A DNA stretch of 64,000 nt from Actinomycetota bacterium (GTDB lineage: Bacteria > Actinomycetota > Acidimicrobiia > Acidimicrobiales > Poriferisodalaceae), in the NCBI GenBank assembly GCA_014238065.1, contig JABABU010000031.1, forward strand, positions 1-64,000, given 5' to 3'. The position numbers and the translations under genes are program-made. The notes beneath the pieces were generated by a model that was given only the letters and a program-made list of their open reading frames with translations, was not told where the DNA came from and searched no databases. Positions 17,326 through 25,712 of this stretch are shown one piece after another (the first letter of the stretch is position 1; each line of letters opens with the position of its first letter).

Positions 17326-18666
17326 ATGCCGTTGGCCGTGCGCGCCATCCCCGATCGACGTCGGGCGCCAGCTCCGCGAGCCGTGATCCTCGTTGTTCTC
17401 ACGGCCCTGGTAGCCACGTTCGTCACCACTGTGACCCGAATACAGGCCACTCAATCACGACGGGGTCAGCAGTGGGCGCTCGACACAGTCGACTTCGGGG
17501 CCGTGCATGCCGACGTCACCGGCGCCGGAATCATCGTCGCCGTTTTGGACACGGGAATCAGCGCAGGGCATCAAGATCTCGTCGGAAAGATCATCGGCGG
17601 GTACGACTTCGTAGAGGATCGGCCGTTCGACCCTTTCGATGCCGACAGGCAGACAGCGGTCTCCGACCACGGGACCATGGTGGCCTCGATCATCGCGGCT
17701 CCGCACGACGAGATCGGCATAGACGGCGCCGCGCCAGGCGTTCGGGTCATGCCGGTGAGGATCGTTCCCGACAGTACTCAAGGCACTGCAGGCGACATGG
17801 CCTCAGGGATCGAGTGGGCACTCGACAACGGCGCTGACATCATCAACATCTCGATCAGAACCGGTCGTGACTCGACGGCAGTTCGACTAGCGGTCGAGCG
17901 CGCAGATGCAATGGGCGTGCCGGTTGTCGCAAGTGCCGGCTTGGCGCCAACCGAGCTGAAGTTCTATCCAGCCGCGTACGAGTCGACCATCGCCGTCGCG
18001 GCTCTCGACGATGATCTGAACCCCTACTCGGGTTCGCCAAAGCGCGCATACGTCGACGTCGCGGCGCCAGGGGTTGGCATTCTCGCTGCTGGTGGCTCCC
18101 GGCCGGATCTGTATCGCGTTGGGAGTGGCACGTCGTTCGCGGCGCCGCACGTGACTGCAGCCATCGCTCTTGCGATGGTGTCGAGCAACGGTGACGCGGC
18201 ACGAGCAGTCGATGTGGTGATGCAGACCGCGGTCGATCTCGGACAGCCAGGTCGAGATGACGTGTTCGGCATGGGGCTCATCGATCCGCTCGCGGCGCAT
18301 CGTTCCATGGCTCCTGTCACACCGAACGCGCCCGCAAACGTGTCGGCGACCGGATTCGGTAACCGGATGCTGGTGTCGTGGACAGCCGTCGAACATGCCT
18401 CCCGTTATGACGTCGTCGTTGACGGAGCCATTTTCGCGACGTCATCGAAGACGTTTCACTTCCTCCGGCCGGCGCGATACGGCCACGATCGATCCATCGG
18501 CGTCCGAACCCGAGCCGACGACGGGACGACGAGCGACCTTGTCCTCGTGCAGGGCCCCCGAACAGGTAACAGCGCTCGAGTCGAGCTGCCAAAGAAAGCT
18601 CCTTCGAACTACTGGATCTGCGATCGGTGCTTCCCCTCAGATCTCGATCGCTGGCGAGGAGACTGA
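17326..18666 (+). CDS. Subtilisin-like S8 serine peptidase, secreted, atypical oxyanion site
   Basis: 446 residues from ATG 17326; a TTG at 17317 is the other option. A basic N terminus and one hydrophobic segment (AVILVVLTALVATF, residues 20-40) give a signal peptide or anchor. The triad is present: Asp in VAVLDTGI (about 73), His in SDHGTMVASI (about 118) and Ser in GSGTSFAAPHV (about 270). The oxyanion position, normally Asn in AAGN, reads VVASAGLAPTE, so the stabilising Asn is missing. Residues 335-420 look like a fibronectin type III module (PANVSATGFGNRMLVSW). The tail carries a C-x-x-C (WICDRC) near the end, possibly a metal site or disulfide. Confidence 0.88.
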   Translation: MPLAVRAIPDRRRAPAPRAVILVVLTALVATFVTTVTRIQATQSRRGQQWALDTVDFGAVHADVTGAGIIVAVLDTGISAGHQDLVGKIIGGYDFVEDRPFDPFDADRQTAVSDHGTMVASIIAAPHDEIGIDGAAPGVRVMPVRIVPDSTQGTAGDMASGIEWALDNGADIINISIRTGRDSTAVRLAVERADAMGVPVVASAGLAPTELKFYPAAYESTIAVAALDDDLNPYSGSPKRAYVDVAAPGVGILAAGGSRPDLYRVGSGTSFAAPHVTAAIALAMVSSNGDAARAVDVVMQTAVDLGQPGRDDVFGMGLIDPLAAHRSMAPVTPNAPANVSATGFGNRMLVSWTAVEHASRYDVVVDGAIFATSSKTFHFLRPARYGHDRSIGVRTRADDGTTSDLVLVQGPRTGNSARVELPKKAPSNYWICDRCFPSDLDRWRGD

Positions 18667-18709
18667 GCCACTTTCTGCTGCGGCAGCTGCGAGGACTACG
18701 GTCCCTTGG

Positions 18710-19411
18710 ATGTCCGAAGCCGAGCCGAAATCGTTCCCTCAGATGCGGTACACACGTCCGCCAACAGCCACCGACATTCTGCTGGTGAGACACGGTGCCT
18801 CAGCTGCCGTTGTCGAAGGCCAGCGGTTTCCCATGCTCGACGGTCAGGGGAACCCAGGCCTCGCACCGAATGGCAAGGAGCAAGCTGAGCTGGTCGGCGC
18901 TCGCCTCGAACGCGAGCCGATCGAGGCGATCTACGTCTCGTCGATGGTGCGAACACACGAGACGGCGGCGCCGCTCGCGTCGAGGGTCGGGATGACGCCA
19001 AGCGTCGATCCCGACCTTCGCGAAGTTCACCTCGGTGATTGGGAGGAAGGTCGGCTCAGAAAATTCTCGGCCGAAGGCCATCCGATCGCCCTTCAAATGC
19101 ACGAGCAGGAACGCTGGGACGTCATTCCGAACGCCGAAAGCTCGGAGGACTTCACGGCGCGAACGGTGGGCGCGATTCGGCGGATCGCCGATGCGCACAG
19201 CGATCAGATGGTGGCCGTGTTCTGCCACGGCGGCGTGATAGGGGCGATTTGTGCCTATGCGGCCCGAAGTCGGCCGTTCGCGTTCGGCGGAGCTGACAAC
19301 GGATCAGTCACTCAGTTGGTGGTCGACGGCGATCACTGGAACGTGCGGCGGTTCAACGACTCGTCGCACCTGTACGACACGCTCAGCACATCAATCGATC
19401 ACATGACATGA
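18710..19411 (+). CDS. Histidine phosphatase (phosphoglycerate-mutase-like) family protein
   Basis: 233 residues from ATG 18710; the frame is open further upstream but that part overlaps the subtilase gene in another register, and ATG 18743 is a shorter option. The catalytic motif LLVRHGAS carries the phosphorylated His (about residue 27), followed by SSMVRTHETAAPLA, LREVHLGDWEEG and the second catalytic His in VFCHGGVIGAI. The family includes phosphoglycerate mutases and small-molecule or sugar phosphatases; the length fits a phosphatase. The stop overlaps the next ATG by 4 bases (ATGA), so translation is coupled with the luciferase-like oxidoreductase. Confidence 0.9.
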   Translation: MSEAEPKSFPQMRYTRPPTATDILLVRHGASAAVVEGQRFPMLDGQGNPGLAPNGKEQAELVGARLEREPIEAIYVSSMVRTHETAAPLASRVGMTPSVDPDLREVHLGDWEEGRLRKFSAEGHPIALQMHEQERWDVIPNAESSEDFTARTVGAIRRIADAHSDQMVAVFCHGGVIGAICAYAARSRPFAFGGADNGSVTQLVVDGDHWNVRRFNDSSHLYDTLSTSIDHMT

Positions 19412-20352
19412 GCATCGACCTGGGAGTACACGTCGGTCAGCAGAACATGTCCATGGACGACATGCGGATGCTGTGGCGCAAGCTCGACGGCGCCGGGGTC
19501 GACTGGATCTCCGCGTGGGATCACATCTACGAGGCTCCACCCGCCGGCGGCACGATCGACCACTTCGAGGCGGTAGCGGTGTTGGGCGCACTGGCGGCCG
19601 AGACGAACCACGCTCGACTCGGGTGCCTTGTGTTCTACGTCGGCTACCGAAACCCTGCCCTGCTCGCGAAGGTCGCTTCGACGCTCGACCATATCTCCGG
19701 GGGCCGGTTCGAACTCGGGCTCGGCGGCGGTTGGCACGGCCAGGAAGCTGCAGCCTACGGCTATGACTTCCCCTCGATCGGTGTGCGACTCGACATGCTC
19801 GAGGAGGCGATTCAGATCGCCCGCGGATTGCTCACCCAAGACAGAACCACCTTCGCGGGAACCCATTTTTCGGTCACCGACGCGTCGAACCTTCCTGCGC
19901 CGATCCAGAAGCGAATGCCCATTTGGATCGGAGGCATCGGCAAGACTCGGACGCTTCCGATGGCGGCGAGACACGCCGATGGATGGAACGCGGCGTACAT
20001 CACGCCCGAGCACTTCTCGACCCTGTGCGAAGTCCTCGACGAGACCTGCGACCGCATCGGACGCGATCCTGCCGAGGTTCAGCGCAGCGTGAATCTGTCG
20101 TTCGAACTCGCTGTCGATGAGGCAGGAGTGGCGACACGTGAGGCTGCCGTGCGGGAAAGCTGGGGCGAAGCGGCCGAGCGAATCCTCGGAGGCTCACTCA
20201 TCGGAACGCCTGGCAGCGCTGTCGAGCGGATTTTGGAGTATCGCGATGCCGGTGCGGGGATGGTCAACATCGCACTTCGGGCCCCGTGGAACGATGAGTC
20301 GCTCGACGCCTACCTCACCGAAGTGATGCCAGCGGTGCGCGATGCCACTTGA
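19408..20352 (+). CDS. Luciferase-like (LLM class) flavin/F420-dependent oxidoreductase
   Basis: 314 residues with the TIM-barrel pattern of the bacterial luciferase family: VDWISAWDHIYE near 35, LGCLVFYVGYRNPALLAKVASTLDHISGGRFELGLGGGWH (70-110), and PIWIGGIGKTRTLPMAARHADGWNAAY (170-200). The GGGW segment and the late cofactor-binding loop are typical of F420-dependent members, so coenzyme F420 is more likely than FMN. Substrate unknown. Start ATG 19408 overlaps the phosphatase stop. The gene converges on the aminopeptidase gene with a 7-base gap. Confidence 0.88.
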   Translation: MSIDLGVHVGQQNMSMDDMRMLWRKLDGAGVDWISAWDHIYEAPPAGGTIDHFEAVAVLGALAAETNHARLGCLVFYVGYRNPALLAKVASTLDHISGGRFELGLGGGWHGQEAAAYGYDFPSIGVRLDMLEEAIQIARGLLTQDRTTFAGTHFSVTDASNLPAPIQKRMPIWIGGIGKTRTLPMAARHADGWNAAYITPEHFSTLCEVLDETCDRIGRDPAEVQRSVNLSFELAVDEAGVATREAAVRESWGEAAERILGGSLIGTPGSAVERILEYRDAGAGMVNIALRAPWNDESLDAYLTEVMPAVRDAT

Positions 20353-20359
20353 TGTGTTG

Positions 20360-21625
20360 TCAGCCGACGCCTGACAGGAAGGTCCTCAGCGATGCCGTCA
20401 GGTGAGCCGGATCTTTCGATCCGCCCATCTCGCGTGCAGAGTGCATCGAGAGTTGGGCGCTTCCGACATCGACCGTCCGCATCCCGAGGTTCGCGGCCGT
20501 GAGCGGTCCGATGGTCGAGCCGCAAGCGAGGTTCGTCCTGTGAACGTAGGACTGCATCGGAACTCCCGCCGCCTCACAGACCCGACTGAACATCGCCAAT
20601 CCTGGGGCATCGGATGCGTATCTGACGTTGGCGTTCATCTTGACGACCGGTCCTCCGTTGAGGCGAACGTGGTGATCAGGTTCATATCGATCGAGGTAGT
20701 TCGGATGCACTGCGTGGGCTCCGTCGGCACTGACGCACCACGAGTTCGTGATCGCCCGCAACAGATCCTCCCGATCTCCTCCCGAAGCGATGACGACGCG
20801 CTCGATCACGTCCGGGAGAAAGGCGCTGTCGGCTCCTGTCTGTGAGGTCGACCCGATCTCTTCGTGATCGAACAGGCACATCACCGACATTGTTTCAGTG
20901 ACGTTGCTGCTCACCATCGCGCTGACGGCTGCGTGGCAGGACGCCAGGTTGTCGATTCGAGGGGCAGCGTAGAACGCACCACCCTCGCCGAGACGGGCCG
21001 ACGGCGTGAGGTCGTGGGCCATCAGGTCGAATGCTCTGATTGCTGTCGCGTCGAGCCCGGCGGCGAAGGCGATCATCTCGAGAAAGGCCGGCCCGTGGCC
21101 ACTCTCACCCCAGATCGGGCTGAGGTGGGCCTGGCGATCGAGTTTCAGACCTTCGTTCGCATCGCGATCGAGGTGTATGGCGAGCTGGGCGACGCGCAGC
21201 AACGGCTGGTCGATTCGGCACAGAGTCACTCCCTCATCGGTCACGACCCTCCCTGAGATTCCGAGGTCCCTGTCGAGCCAGGAGTTGAGAAGCACGCCTC
21301 CGTAGATCTCGACTCCGAGCTGGCGGTAACCAGCGCGCTCGGACTCCGGCTGCGGCTTGATCCGAAGGTTCGGACTGTCTGTGTGTGCTCCGACCAGGCG
21401 CATCGGACAGGAAGCATCGGCTCCCTCGGGTCGATCCCATGCGATGAGTCCGCCGCCTCGTTTAACGAAGTACTTGCCGTCGGCTTCCTCGAAGGCTTTT
21501 TGCTCGTCGATCTCCGCGTAGCCCCCGGCTTCGAGGCGCACGGCAGCCGCGGCCACCGCGTGAAACGGCGACGGCGAGGCGTCGATGTAGGCGAAGAGGT
21601 CGTCGAGCACAACGTCAGCAGTCAT
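20360..21625 (-). CDS. M18 family zinc aminopeptidase
   Basis: 421 residues, typical for the M18 (aspartyl aminopeptidase) family. Metal and catalytic segments are intact: GAHTDSPNLRIKP (first His ligand and Asp, about 80), IDNLASCHAAV (bridging Asp), DHEEIGSTSQTGADS (general base Glu-Glu pair, about 260), and a late His in THLACGST-type context read here as HRTNLACGSTIGP. The expected role is cytoplasmic removal of N-terminal acidic residues from peptides by a dodecameric tetrahedral complex. GGAG stands 5 bases before ATG 21625. A hairpin with repeats lies immediately upstream at 21645-21671. Confidence 0.93.
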   Translation of the reverse strand: MTADVVLDDLFAYIDASPSPFHAVAAAAVRLEAGGYAEIDEQKAFEEADGKYFVKRGGGLIAWDRPEGADASCPMRLVGAHTDSPNLRIKPQPESERAGYRQLGVEIYGGVLLNSWLDRDLGISGRVVTDEGVTLCRIDQPLLRVAQLAIHLDRDANEGLKLDRQAHLSPIWGESGHGPAFLEMIAFAAGLDATAIRAFDLMAHDLTPSARLGEGGAFYAAPRIDNLASCHAAVSAMVSSNVTETMSVMCLFDHEEIGSTSQTGADSAFLPDVIERVVIASGGDREDLLRAITNSWCVSADGAHAVHPNYLDRYEPDHHVRLNGGPVVKMNANVRYASDAPGLAMFSRVCEAAGVPMQSYVHRTNLACGSTIGPLTAANLGMRTVDVGSAQLSMHSAREMGGSKDPAHLTASLRTFLSGVG

Positions 21626-21644
21626 GTCTCCAGTCTGCCGCCCT

Positions 21645-21671
21645 TGTCACAGGGATCTGGCCCTTGTGACA
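21645..21671. repeat. Hairpin and TTGTSACA repeats upstream of the aminopeptidase
   Basis: TGTCACAGGG (21645-21654) pairs with CCCTTGTGACA (21661-21671) across a 6-base loop, with one bulged base. A third copy of the motif, ACCTTGTCACAC, lies at 21693-21704. The cluster sits 20-80 bases upstream of ATG 21625 on the minus strand, where a promoter or leader is expected. It may be an operator array, or a terminator for the candidate minus-strand ORF that ends at 21711. Confidence 0.4.
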
Positions 21672-21710
21672 GATTCGGTAAAAGGTGTCTGAACCTTGTC
21701 ACACGTTTGG

Positions 21711-21921
21711 CTAGGCAGTGGCGGGAGTGTGGCCACCGCCAAGGAGAAGCATCCACGCAAGCGTCAAGGCTGCTGCGGGCGTGCCGAGATCAGGGAATCG
21801 CCGCAAATCGAGGGCCACCGCGGTGGGCGGGTCGAACGCCGCGAGTTCGGCGGAGAGGTTCGGGTCGACCGACGAGCATTCCGAACATGATCAGGGAGCC
21901 GGCGAGCATTCGGGAGGCCAT
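21711..21921 (-). pseudogene. Possible frameshifted small membrane protein
   Basis: The roughly 400 bases between the aminopeptidase and rhomboid genes hold no clean ORF. On the minus strand, ATG 21921 opens MASRMLAGSLIMFGMLVG, which looks like a signal peptide or membrane helix. After a shift of register the sequence continues as DPNLSAELAAFDPPTAV and then PAAALTLAWMLLLGGG, with GC-rich third positions, to a TAG at 21711. This could be a small two-helix membrane protein with one frameshift. The evidence is codon bias and hydrophobicity only; chance is possible. Confidence 0.25.
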
Positions 21922-22027
21922 TGGTGCCCATCGGCCACATCGGCCGATGACCTGAGTACCAACGCCTCGGGGCAGCCGGGGTGGCTTTGGATCGGAACGT
22001 GGTGACTCGCTGTAGCGTTCCCATCAC

Positions 22028-22837
22028 ATGGAAACCTGCTACAGGCACGACGAGCGTGAGACCGGTCGGCACTGCACGCGTTGTGCAAGGGCCGCGTGTA
22101 GTGACTGTCTCCGACCGGCTTCGGTTGGCTCGCACTGCCTCGACTGTGTCAAGGCCGCTGCGCCGCCGGTGGCCGAGCGGGTCAGGATTCAGGTCGCGAC
22201 CGCAGGTCCTGTCCTGACCTACATCTTCCTCGCGGCCAACCTGGCGGCCTTCGTTGTTGTTCCAGGAAGCGGACCGCGGCTTGCCGAGTATGCGCTGTGG
22301 GCTCCTGCCATCGACATCAACGGCGAGTGGTGGCGAATCATCACCAGCGGTTTTCTTCACGGAAGCGTCATGCACATCGCGTTCAACATGTTCGCCCTCT
22401 ACCGGATTGGCCCGGTTGTGGAGCAGACCCTGGGATGGCTCCGGTTCCTCGGGGTCTATGTCATCAGTCTGCTCGGCGGGTCGTTTCTGGCAATGGTGCT
22501 CGAGCCGGAGTCTCCGGCTGTTGGCGCGTCCGGCGCTTTGTTTGGTCTCTTCGGGGCGCTGTGGGTCTTGTATCAGCGGGGCGGTATCAATCCGTGGCGT
22601 ACCGGGATCGGCAGCCTGATAGTCATCAACCTGCTCATCACGTTCGCGGTGCCGATCATTTCTGTGGGCGGCCATGTCGGAGGCCTTCTCGCTGGAGGCG
22701 CTGCGGCGTTCATGCTGTCGCCCGAGCGGACGGGATGGCGCTCGAACACTTCAGCCACCGTTGTGATCATCGTGGTCGGTGTTGCCGCGATGTTCTCCGC
22801 AGCGCTCGTTGCGGCGAATGCTTCGACCCCGTTGTAA
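22028..22837 (+). CDS. Rhomboid intramembrane serine protease with N-terminal zinc-finger
   Basis: 269 residues. Residues 1-42 hold a B-box-like zinc cluster with eight Cys/His (CYRHDE, CTRCARAACSDC, HCLDC). Six hydrophobic segments follow, with the rhomboid marks HGSVMHIAFNM near 118, the nucleophile GASGALFGLFG with Ser near 165, and the catalytic His in GGHVGGLLAGG near 217. The protein should cleave transmembrane substrates in the cytoplasmic membrane; the zinc finger probably faces the cytoplasm and may bind partners. ATG 22028 has no evident ribosome site and may be leaderless. This finger-plus-rhomboid fusion is usual in actinobacteria. Confidence 0.93.
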   Translation: METCYRHDERETGRHCTRCARAACSDCLRPASVGSHCLDCVKAAAPPVAERVRIQVATAGPVLTYIFLAANLAAFVVVPGSGPRLAEYALWAPAIDINGEWWRIITSGFLHGSVMHIAFNMFALYRIGPVVEQTLGWLRFLGVYVISLLGGSFLAMVLEPESPAVGASGALFGLFGALWVLYQRGGINPWRTGIGSLIVINLLITFAVPIISVGGHVGGLLAGGAAAFMLSPERTGWRSNTSATVVIIVVGVAAMFSAALVAANASTPL

Positions 22838-22937
22838 ACGCTGACGCCCCAATTATTCGACCCAGAGGTTGGTTAAATACCCTGATCGCTGAGTACCCTC
22901 GCTGGGTCGTACCGAGTCCAGGACATCGAGGAAACAA

Positions 22938-23531
22938 ATGGCCATAGAGCTCCCCGAATTGCCGTACGGCCTTGCCGATCTGGCCCCGCACATCAGTCAG
23001 GAGACGCTCGAGTTTCACTACGGGAAGCATCACGCGTCGTATGTCGCGAATCTGAACAAGATGATCGACGGCACCGAGGACGCGGAAGCCTCGCTCGAGC
23101 AGATCATCACCCGTTCGGCAGGTGATGTAACTCGAGATGGACTGTTCAACAACGCAGCCCAGATCTGGAACCACACGTTCTACTGGAACAGCATGAAGCC
23201 AGCGGGAGGCGGCAGGCCGTCAGGTGAGGTCGGGGAGGCCATCAACTCTGCGTTCGGGTCCTACGAGGCCTTCCGGTCATCGTTCACCGAGGCAGCCATG
23301 ACCCAGTTCGGATCTGGTTGGGCCTGGCTGGTCGATGACGGGTTCGGACTCAAGATCATGAAGACGTCGAACGCCGATCTCCCGATGGTCCACAGTGCAC
23401 AGGCGCTCCTGACCATCGATGTCTGGGAGCACGCGTACTACATCGACTTCCGCAATGCCCGGCCTGGCTACGTGAGCACCTTCATGGACCACCTCGTCAA
23501 TTGGGATCACGTCGGAGCGCACCTCGGCTGA
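22938..23531 (+). CDS. sodB: Superoxide dismutase, iron type by motif
   Basis: 197 residues. Metal ligands: His in LEFHYGKHHASYV (about 27), His in AAQIWNHTFYWNSMKP (about 75), and the Asp/His pair in DVWEHAYYIDFRN (about 157 and 161). The Gln in AAQxWNHTFYW and GGGRPSG are typical of Fe-SOD rather than Mn-SOD, though metal choice is not certain from sequence. It converts superoxide to hydrogen peroxide and oxygen in the cytoplasm. GAGGAAACAA precedes ATG 22938, a good ribosome site. The gene converges with the small acidic protein gene (16-base gap). Confidence 0.95.
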   Translation: MAIELPELPYGLADLAPHISQETLEFHYGKHHASYVANLNKMIDGTEDAEASLEQIITRSAGDVTRDGLFNNAAQIWNHTFYWNSMKPAGGGRPSGEVGEAINSAFGSYEAFRSSFTEAAMTQFGSGWAWLVDDGFGLKIMKTSNADLPMVHSAQALLTIDVWEHAYYIDFRNARPGYVSTFMDHLVNWDHVGAHLG

Positions 23532-23547
23532 GCCTCGAGGGCGTCAC

Positions 23548-23781
23548 TCACTCGAGTGGAGGAAGGTCGCCGAACCCGAGTTCGAACGGCTGATCGTCGA
23601 TTGGCTTCGAATGCTCGACAGCGATCTCGACCTTCGTCTTCTCCGGTTCGAGGATCTCGCCGACAGCGAGCATCATTCCTGCCAGGATCGGCGCGGCTGT
23701 TGACGCTGACTTCCTTGGCGGGATCGGCGTGTCGAACTCCTCATCGCAGGGCTCGTCCGGGTCGTCGGCGCTGTCCGTCAC
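23548..23781 (-). CDS. Small acidic hypothetical protein
   Basis: 77 residues from GTG 23781. The frame stays open up to 23916, but that part overlaps the DUF4262 gene, so the shorter start is preferred. The N terminus is very acidic (TDSADDPDEPCDEEFD), the middle has a weakly hydrophobic stretch (STAAPILAGMMLAVGEIL), and the end is again acidic (DDQPFELGFGDLPPLE). I recognise no family. It is the last gene of the minus-strand operon that begins with the luciferase-like oxidoreductase, 27 bases after DUF4262. Confidence 0.6.
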   Translation of the reverse strand: MTDSADDPDEPCDEEFDTPIPPRKSASTAAPILAGMMLAVGEILEPEKTKVEIAVEHSKPIDDQPFELGFGDLPPLE

Positions 23782-23807
23782 GACGACAGTTTGGCCTGTT
23801 GCGTTGG

Positions 23808-24290
23808 TTATTCGCTCGCGAGGACGGGTTGGAGCAGCCGCATCTCGTGGGGCCATTGATCTTCCCATGGGAAGGCACCGTTGCTGTGTGGCCACACCAG
23901 TTGCGTCATTCGCCATGGCTGGAGGCCGTATACCGCTGCTGGCGTCGGGAAACGATCGCCATGCACGCCGAGGTCGATCGTGACCAGCATCGACCTGAGC
24001 TGATTGTCGAGCAGTCCGACGAACGGCTGATCGAGGGGAAGTCGAACGCCGGCCGTCAGTTGCCCGACGGTCATCTCCAGTAGTCCCCGCGATGCAACCG
24101 CTGACAGGCCGAAGATCGCGATCTCGGGATGACCGACAAGAGCTTCGAGCCCGACCGTGTATGAGTACGTCGGAAACGGGTCGGTCGCGTCGTCAACAGC
24201 CCGCACTGGCTCGACGAGCCAACCGGCTGTCTCGAGCATCCACCGGATCTTCTCGGAATGTTCCATTGGTTCGTACTGGAGTTCGCTCAT
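23808..24290 (-). CDS. DUF4262 family protein
   Basis: 160 residues. YSYTVGLEALVGHPEIAIFGLS near residue 45 is the signature of the DUF4262 family, and the later MLVTIDLGVHGDRFPTP and QLVWPHSNGAFPWE segments also fit. The function of the family is unknown; members are soluble proteins often found near toxin-like or metabolic genes. The ATG lies 4 bases after the stop of the PASTA-like gene, so the two are likely coupled. Confidence 0.82.
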   Translation of the reverse strand: MSELQYEPMEHSEKIRWMLETAGWLVEPVRAVDDATDPFPTYSYTVGLEALVGHPEIAIFGLSAVASRGLLEMTVGQLTAGVRLPLDQPFVGLLDNQLRSMLVTIDLGVHGDRFPTPAAVYGLQPWRMTQLVWPHSNGAFPWEDQWPHEMRLLQPVLASE

Positions 24291-24294
24291 GAGG

Positions 24295-24615
24295 TCATTG
24301 AGGCCCGCGTCGTCGGCGCCTCGCGGCTGCGGGGTAGGTCATGTACACCATCACCTTGCGCTCGGTGGTGATCAACGTGCCGGGTTCTGGCTCCTGAAAC
24401 GTGACTGTGCCCTCGACGGCGACCTCGACAGGTTCCATTGCTCTGAAATCGAGCTGGAGTTCGAGTCTCTGGCACTCGTCGCTCGCCTTCCTGAAGGTCA
24501 GGCCGATGAGGTCGGGCATGTCGACTCGATCCTTGGGGCGGGGTACAGGTTCCGAGAACGACTCGACACCTCCGTGAAACAGATCGATGATGTTCTCGAA
24601 GATCCTGAACGGCAC
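24295..24615 (-). CDS. Small PASTA-like domain protein
   Basis: 106 residues from GTG 24615. Residues 30-93 (DMPDLIGLTFRKASDECQRL...VTFQEPEPGTLITTERKVMVYM) have the beta-alpha-beta-beta layout of a PASTA domain: V-P-D-L-x-G, helix, then Q-x-P-x-x-G-x-x-V. PASTA domains usually bind muropeptides on the outside of the cell; this protein has no signal peptide or membrane anchor, so it must work in the cytoplasm or be a variant with another role. The tail is Arg-rich. It lies between an alcohol dehydrogenase and DUF4262 in one operon (11-base gap upstream). Confidence 0.65.
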   Translation of the reverse strand: MPFRIFENIIDLFHGGVESFSEPVPRPKDRVDMPDLIGLTFRKASDECQRLELQLDFRAMEPVEVAVEGTVTFQEPEPGTLITTERKVMVYMTYPAAARRRRRGPQ

Positions 24616-24626
24616 GTCTTGCCTTC

Positions 24627-25712
24627 TCAGCGGGTTGGGTCGACCATGATCTTGGCATGGGCTTCGGGGTCGGCCAGTGCCTGGAATGCCTCGGCGACTC
24701 CGTCGAGGCCGACGGTGCCGGTGACGAGTTGGGCAACCTCGAGCTCGCCTTCGGAGATTCCTCGGAGCGTGTCAGCGAACTCATCTGGCGTGTACCCGAG
24801 CACGAATTGGAGATTGAGTTCCTTGCTGGTGCCCATCAACGGCCGGATCGAGTCATTCTCCATGCAGACTCCAACGATGACGATGCGGCTGTGTCTCATC
24901 GAACCCGACATGACTTGGTTGATGACACCCGGAACGCCGACACACTCGAAGATCAGGCCAGGGGCAGGAGCGAATCCCAGGATTCCGAGCAACGGGTCGT
25001 GGCGATCTCTGTCGTCGGGAAGTCGACCCTCCCACGCGGTATCGGCCCAGGTCTCATAGGGCGACCTTTCGCTGGGATCGAGGACCAGGTCGGCGCCGAG
25101 ATTCTCTGCGAATGAACGTCGGCGGGGCGAGAAGTCGGCAGCAATCACAGGACCGAGACCCTTCTGCTTCAGGGCGGCAATGACTGCGAGGCCGACCGGA
25201 CCGCAACCGACGACCAGAATGACGTCGTCTGTGGTCGCGTTCGACTTCTCGACTGCGTGTCGGCCGACTGCCATGGGTTCTGTCATTGCAGCAAGCTGTG
25301 GGTCGAGTCCGTTCGGCACAGGAAGCAGGAGCCGATCGCTCAACAACATCTGCTCGGCGTATCCGCCTGGAAGGTCGTTGTTGTAGCCAACCGCTGCGGG
25401 ACGTCCGTTGGCGAAAGCCATCGGCACCGAGCAGACGATGGTTCCTTCTGGAAGGACGGCGTTGGAGGTTGTTGCGATGATCTCGGCACAGAACTCATGG
25501 CCCATGATGAGGTCTCGGTTCGGGTCGAAATTCATTGAACCGCCGACCTCGCCCTGCACGCGTGACATGTCGTGGCTGTGCTTCAGCGCGTGCAGGTCTG
25601 AGCCGCAGATTCCGCAGGCAAGCGTCTTGACGACGACGTGGCCATCCTGAGGTTCGAGGTCGTCGATCTCGTCGACGACGATGGCGCCTCCGCGCATGAT
25701 CGCGGCGCGCAT
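24627..25712 (-). CDS. Zinc-binding MDR alcohol dehydrogenase
   Basis: 361 residues. Catalytic zinc ligands are in CGICGSDLHALKH (Cys near 34) and GHEFCAEII (His-Glu near 72). The NAD(P) Rossmann motif is VVGCGPVGLAVIAALKQKG near 170. The structural-zinc four-Cys lobe of classical enzymes is not visible, and the long LPGGYAEQMLLSDRLLLPVP insertion fits the threonine/sorbitol dehydrogenase-like branch. It should oxidise a secondary alcohol or polyol; the substrate is unknown. The start ATG overlaps the stop of the luciferase-like oxidoreductase by one base (TGATG), showing coupled translation. Confidence 0.88.
   Translation of the reverse strand: MRAAIMRGGAIVVDEIDDLEPQDGHVVVKTLACGICGSDLHALKHSHDMSRVQGEVGGSMNFDPNRDLIMGHEFCAEIIATTSNAVLPEGTIVCSVPMAFANGRPAAVGYNNDLPGGYAEQMLLSDRLLLPVPNGLDPQLAAMTEPMAVGRHAVEKSNATTDDVILVVGCGPVGLAVIAALKQKGLGPVIAADFSPRRRSFAENLGADLVLDPSERSPYETWADTAWEGRLPDDRDRHDPLLGILGFAPAPGLIFECVGVPGVINQVMSGSMRHSRIVIVGVCMENDSIRPLMGTSKELNLQFVLGYTPDEFADTLRGISEGELEVAQLVTGTVGLDGVAEAFQALADPEAHAKIMVDPTR

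Noticed and set aside
18257..19411. Full 384-codon reading of the histidine phosphatase frame
   Set aside because: The first 150 codons overlap the 3' end of the subtilase gene in another register and resemble no protein; the family motif starts after ATG 18710.
21764..22675. 303-codon minus-strand frame opposite the rhomboid gene
   Set aside because: Its sequence is Arg/Pro/Asp-rich shadow of a clear rhomboid protease on the plus strand.
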